Source of the DNA: Triatoma infestans
Lineage: Eukaryota > Arthropoda > Insecta > Hemiptera > Reduviidae
Direction: 5' to 3'
NCBI GenBank assembly: GCA_011037195.1
Contig: JAAEAF010000128.1
Location: 332,867 to 396,866 of the forward strand
DNA length: 64,000 nt
Positions 60,553 through 64,000 of the stretch are shown here, in pieces; position 1 is the stretch's first letter; every line of letters starts with the position of its first letter. The position numbers were made by a program, and so were the translations under genes. The notes under the pieces are model-generated. The model was not told where the DNA came from. It saw only the letters and a program-made list of their open reading frames with translations, and made no database searches.

Positions 60553-63500
60553 CTATTATTAATAATAATAATAGTCTTTATTAATTTTTAAAACATTTTG
60601 ACAACATAAAAAATAAAATTAAACTTCCTTTAATTAAAAGTAAAAACGTAAAGACTTGTTAATATAAATGACGACATAAAATAACTTAAGCTGAAAACAA
60701 CTCTTGGTCACAGACCGTCAGAGAAGAGTCTTGGTCAAATAATAATGATAAAAAAACAAAAATGAAACTTTTTCATGAAATAATAAACTAATTACATCTT
60801 AACTTTTATTTACTATTAACATAATTTACTAATAAACAATAAAATAATACAACAATTTACCTAACTAATTTAAATCTCTATGCGTGTAAGCATATTTACA
60901 ATATTTTGCTAAGGCGTCCCAGTCTTTAACATTAATGTAATCTAAAACAGCCTCCGTAGTCAGAAAATCTTTATTAAAACAATTTTGCCTTATATCACTT
61001 AACGCTGGACCTGGTGCTATAAAGTGAAATAGATCTTCAATTTCTATATCCCTACACAGTTCACATTCAATATTATCTTGTTTGAAATATTTATAATTTA
61101 AATTTATTACATCTCCCCCCCTACATCTGACAATCCAACTGATATTGTCTCATGAAAGTGTAGAGCCAAATAAATAATGATTATTTTTAAAGTTGAACTT
61201 TAATTCTCTGTAGAGAGGAAAGATTTCAGAATTATCAAAAGTTTGTAAGTGCTGCTCTCTAAAATCACTTAAAATTAGTTTTCTAATTTGGTTTAAACTA
61301 TTCTTCCATAAATCAATATCATTGTAATTGTTATAATTTAAATTTACATTTAAATTAAATTGATTAATATGCTGTTTAATTTCATGAAACCAAAATATAT
61401 TTTTTTAAATCATTTCTAAAGCCAAGATTTTGGGTAATCTATTTTCCGGAAAAGAGAGAATTTTGGTTAAATATTTGAAATGTAGTTTAACAGTATATAG
61501 GAAAATGGGATGTAGATTTGTCTCAACATAAAGAAAAGCCGAAGGAGTGTACTGAGGGAGCCTGAATAACTTTTTTAAGCAGAAGCGCAGTAATTTCATA
61601 ACATCCTTATGCATTTCACCAACCCGCACTTGCTCGCCGTAGCACAGCATAGATCTACTAACTGAATTAAAGATTCGTAATTTTGAAAGGTATTAAATAT
61701 CTTTGTTTTCCATGAACTGTCGCCATATGGTATTTAAACCCATTTTCGCTTTGTTTACCCTATCTGCAAGATGTTTGCTAAAGGAAACAGAAGGGGTAGG
61801 CGGAACCCTAAATATTTATAATCATTTACTACCTCGATCTCCTCTCTGCCTAAATGCCTACCTCCATTCCTGAAAATCATAATCTTAAATTTCTCTCAGT
61901 TAATTCCTAAATTCCAGGTTAGACAATATTCCTGAAAAGAATTAATCATTCTTTGTAGGGAGTAAGAATCCGAGGTAAGTAAGACCACATCGTCGACATA
62001 TGCAAGTAATTTCACTTTGCTGCCACTTTCTATACAGACCCCTCCATATAGACAGGATTCTACTTCGTTTATATAAAGCGAAAATAAAATCGGACTGAGG
62101 AGACAACCCTGTCTCACACCCACTTCAATGGAAAAACTTTGTGTTACTCCATTCAAACACCTTACATTGCTGTGGTATTATGCAGGAGATTTTTAATAGA
62201 TTTCACAATTTTTGTAGAAAGGCCTAAATTATAAAGTTTGTAGATAAGAGCATGCCGATCAATTCTATCGAATGCCGCTGACAAATCTACAAAGAACGCG
62301 TAAACTTTTTGCCTTTTCGTTTTAAGTTTTAATTTTACTAAATTAATTAAACTAAATATGTTGTCTACTGCAGAGTAGTTTAGCCGAAACCCAGCCTGAA
62401 ATTCCCCTATTATTTTGTTACTACCGTCTACCCATTCCAGTATTCTATATAATAGCAAACCAGAATATACCTTGCACACTGTATTTATGAAGGATATTCC
62501 TCTATAGTTAGATGCCAAGCTTTTGTCTCCTTTTTTATAAAGAAAAAATATGATGTATTCTTTAAAACTAAAAGGAATGTTTCCAGACTCAAAAATTCTA
62601 TTAAATATATTTAATAATAAATTTAGAAAATTAGGAGGCGCATATTTATAAAATTCAAAAGTAATGCGGTCCTTTCCGGGAGCCCTGTAATCCTTGACTT
62701 TATGCAAGACTTGTTGTAATTCGTCCAACGATAAGGGCCTATCTAAACTTTCAATCTCAATCAGTTGTTCTGCAGAAACTATTTTTTGTGATAACCGTGG
62801 AGGATTATATAACTTCTAAAATATTCAAACCACTCCCCCACTGATATTTTCTTTTTTAAAGAACGGACTACACCCCAAAATTCTTTACTTTGTGTCATAT
62901 TAACGCTCAGCACATTTTACATAATATTCCTTCTTCTTCTCTACACAGCTCTCTATAACTATTATTACATAACGTATAAACTAATTTATCTTCCAATTGT
63001 TGGATTTTCTATAGACTCGTAAGTAATAAAATGATTTATTTCTTGCTAAATTACATTTTTTATCATACCAAGGCTTGATTGGCCGATAACTCGGCTTAGC
63101 ATTTTTATTCTAATTTGCAGCGCTAATAATTATTTCCGTTATAAAACTTACACTACTCTCTTCATTATCAGTGATATAATTTATATGGTTTATAAGTTTT
63201 TCTAATTTCTGATTATAAATAGAAACATGCTGTTTTACCCAATTCATTTTAGGGAGGAGAGGCAGAACTAATGTGAACGTTTGCTACATTCATTAAAGTG
63301 AATGAAGTAATAATTGGCATATAACCGAAATAGATTTGTGCATCCACTTTGAAATTAACTACATAAGGAAGTAGGTCTAAATTCACACAAGCTAAATCTA
63401 TTACCGAACTACCAGCTCCACTATGTACGTAAATTCACTGTACTTATCATTTCCAATTCTTCCATTAAGTATTATGAAATCAAAGCTATCAACCAATTCT

Positions 63501-64000
63501 AAGATCTTTTTTCCGTTAGAATTTACTGTAGCATCTTTAGAATTTCTGTTTAATTTTTCAATCTTAACATCAGAACTTATATACCTACTTAGATGATAAA
63601 TGCTGTAAAGAACCGAGTTTGCTATTAAAATCTCCTAACAAAAATATATTCAAATTACGATTTTCGAAAACAAAATTTAACAACTCTGTATAATCTCTAT
63701 CCCACTGATTATAGTTTAAGTATACCGGATAAACATACATACATAAATTATTTGTTTTAATACAAAACAATTCTTTGTTTTGAATTCTACAAAAAGAAAC
63801 ACATCTGTTAAAGGTACCTTTTAAATTTACACCATAAAGACAGCCTCCTGAAGCTCTCCCGAACTTCGATTCTCTTCTTGCAAAAGACCATCTCACATGA
63901 AATTCCTCAAATATGGATGCAAACTCTTCTTGGTCCTTGGCCTCCACGATAGTTTCAAAAAGTAGAATAATGTAAAAGCTTTTTAGATAGTATTGAAATT
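60553..64000 (-). pseudogene. decayed LINE, CR1/Jockey-superfamily type (endonuclease, RT, zinc domain), runs off the window
   Basis: The 3' end on the minus strand is an (ATT)n tail at about 60555-60570. Endonuclease: GRASGGCLYGV (about 63865), FLLGDFNSKLG (about 63640-63600), NSNGKKILELVDSFD (about 63510), FTYVHSGAGSSVIDLAC (about 63420). Reverse transcriptase: DYRAPGKDRITFEFY (about 62690), NYRGISFINTVCKVY (about 62500), FFVDLSAAFDRIDRHA (about 62290), RQGCLLSPILF (about 62115), YVDD (62000-61989). C-terminal: frame 61650-61405, then GGDVINLNYKYF and CELCRDIEIEDLFHFI (about 61060), ending near 60870. The EN style with SSVIDL and the microsatellite tail suggest the CR1/Jockey group. There are many stops and shifts. 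ORF1, if any, lies beyond 64000. Confidence 0.82.

Noticed and set aside
60106..60591. 161-residue open frame with a lysine run
   Set aside because: It reads through the LINE 3' UTR, its poly-A tail and the flanking repeat; not a gene.

Overview
The window is nuclear DNA from an arthropod, most likely an insect. It is very AT-rich, almost free of genes, and packed with decayed repeats. The pointers to an insect are the mix of retrotransposon types (an I-type LINE with RNase H, an R1-like LINE next to an ACAT-type microsatellite, Penelope-like GIY-YIG fragments), a mariner fossil, a tRNA-headed SINE, and one host gene with ordinary GT/AG introns. No bacterial, organellar or viral gene was recognised. 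The species cannot be told from the sequence.

Host gene. Two well-supported coding exons lie on the minus strand. Exon 25379-25538 carries a hydrophobic signal-peptide-like stretch, and exon 11208-11343 carries the first half of a fibronectin type III (FN3) domain. Both have good splice sites, and their phases match exactly (phase 1 donor, phase 1 acceptor). They probably belong to one secreted or cell-surface FN3 protein with a 14 kb intron. The exon completing the FN3 fold was not found in 1-11207.

1-11.2 kb: AT-rich sequence with SINE copies, copies of a dispersed repeat whose ends read ACTTTCTCTTACT / AGTAAGAGAAAGT, and a LINE 3' fossil (8.7-9.2 kb). 11.3-25.4 kb: the large intron, holding a LINE fossil (12.3 kb), a palindromic repeat with hammerhead-like cores (15.6 kb) and a 5.2 kb foldback element (18.6-23.8 kb). 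The foldback element is built from inverted arrays of short repeats between GC-richer outer termini.

25.4-42 kb: a second, better preserved palindromic hammerhead-like element (25.86-26.13 kb) in a GATGTAGAT-rich tract. After it come the most complete copy of the dispersed repeat (28.1-28.9 kb), a near full-length R1-like LINE on the minus strand (31.2-36.1 kb), an RNase H fossil, a mariner fossil (36.8-37.8 kb), a Penelope-like fragment (39.8-40.7 kb) and another LINE 3' fossil.

42-64 kb: mostly old copies of the dispersed repeat, then a head-to-head pair of Penelope-like fragments (49.8-51.1 kb). Next is a complete I-type LINE (53898-60415) with a perfect 12 bp target duplication and a pure poly-A tail but broken ORFs. 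The window ends in a decayed LINE of the CR1/Jockey superfamily on the minus strand. The most interesting unexplained structures are the foldback element, the inverted-pair hammerhead-like elements, and the insertion of the R1-like LINE at a microsatellite inside the dispersed repeat.
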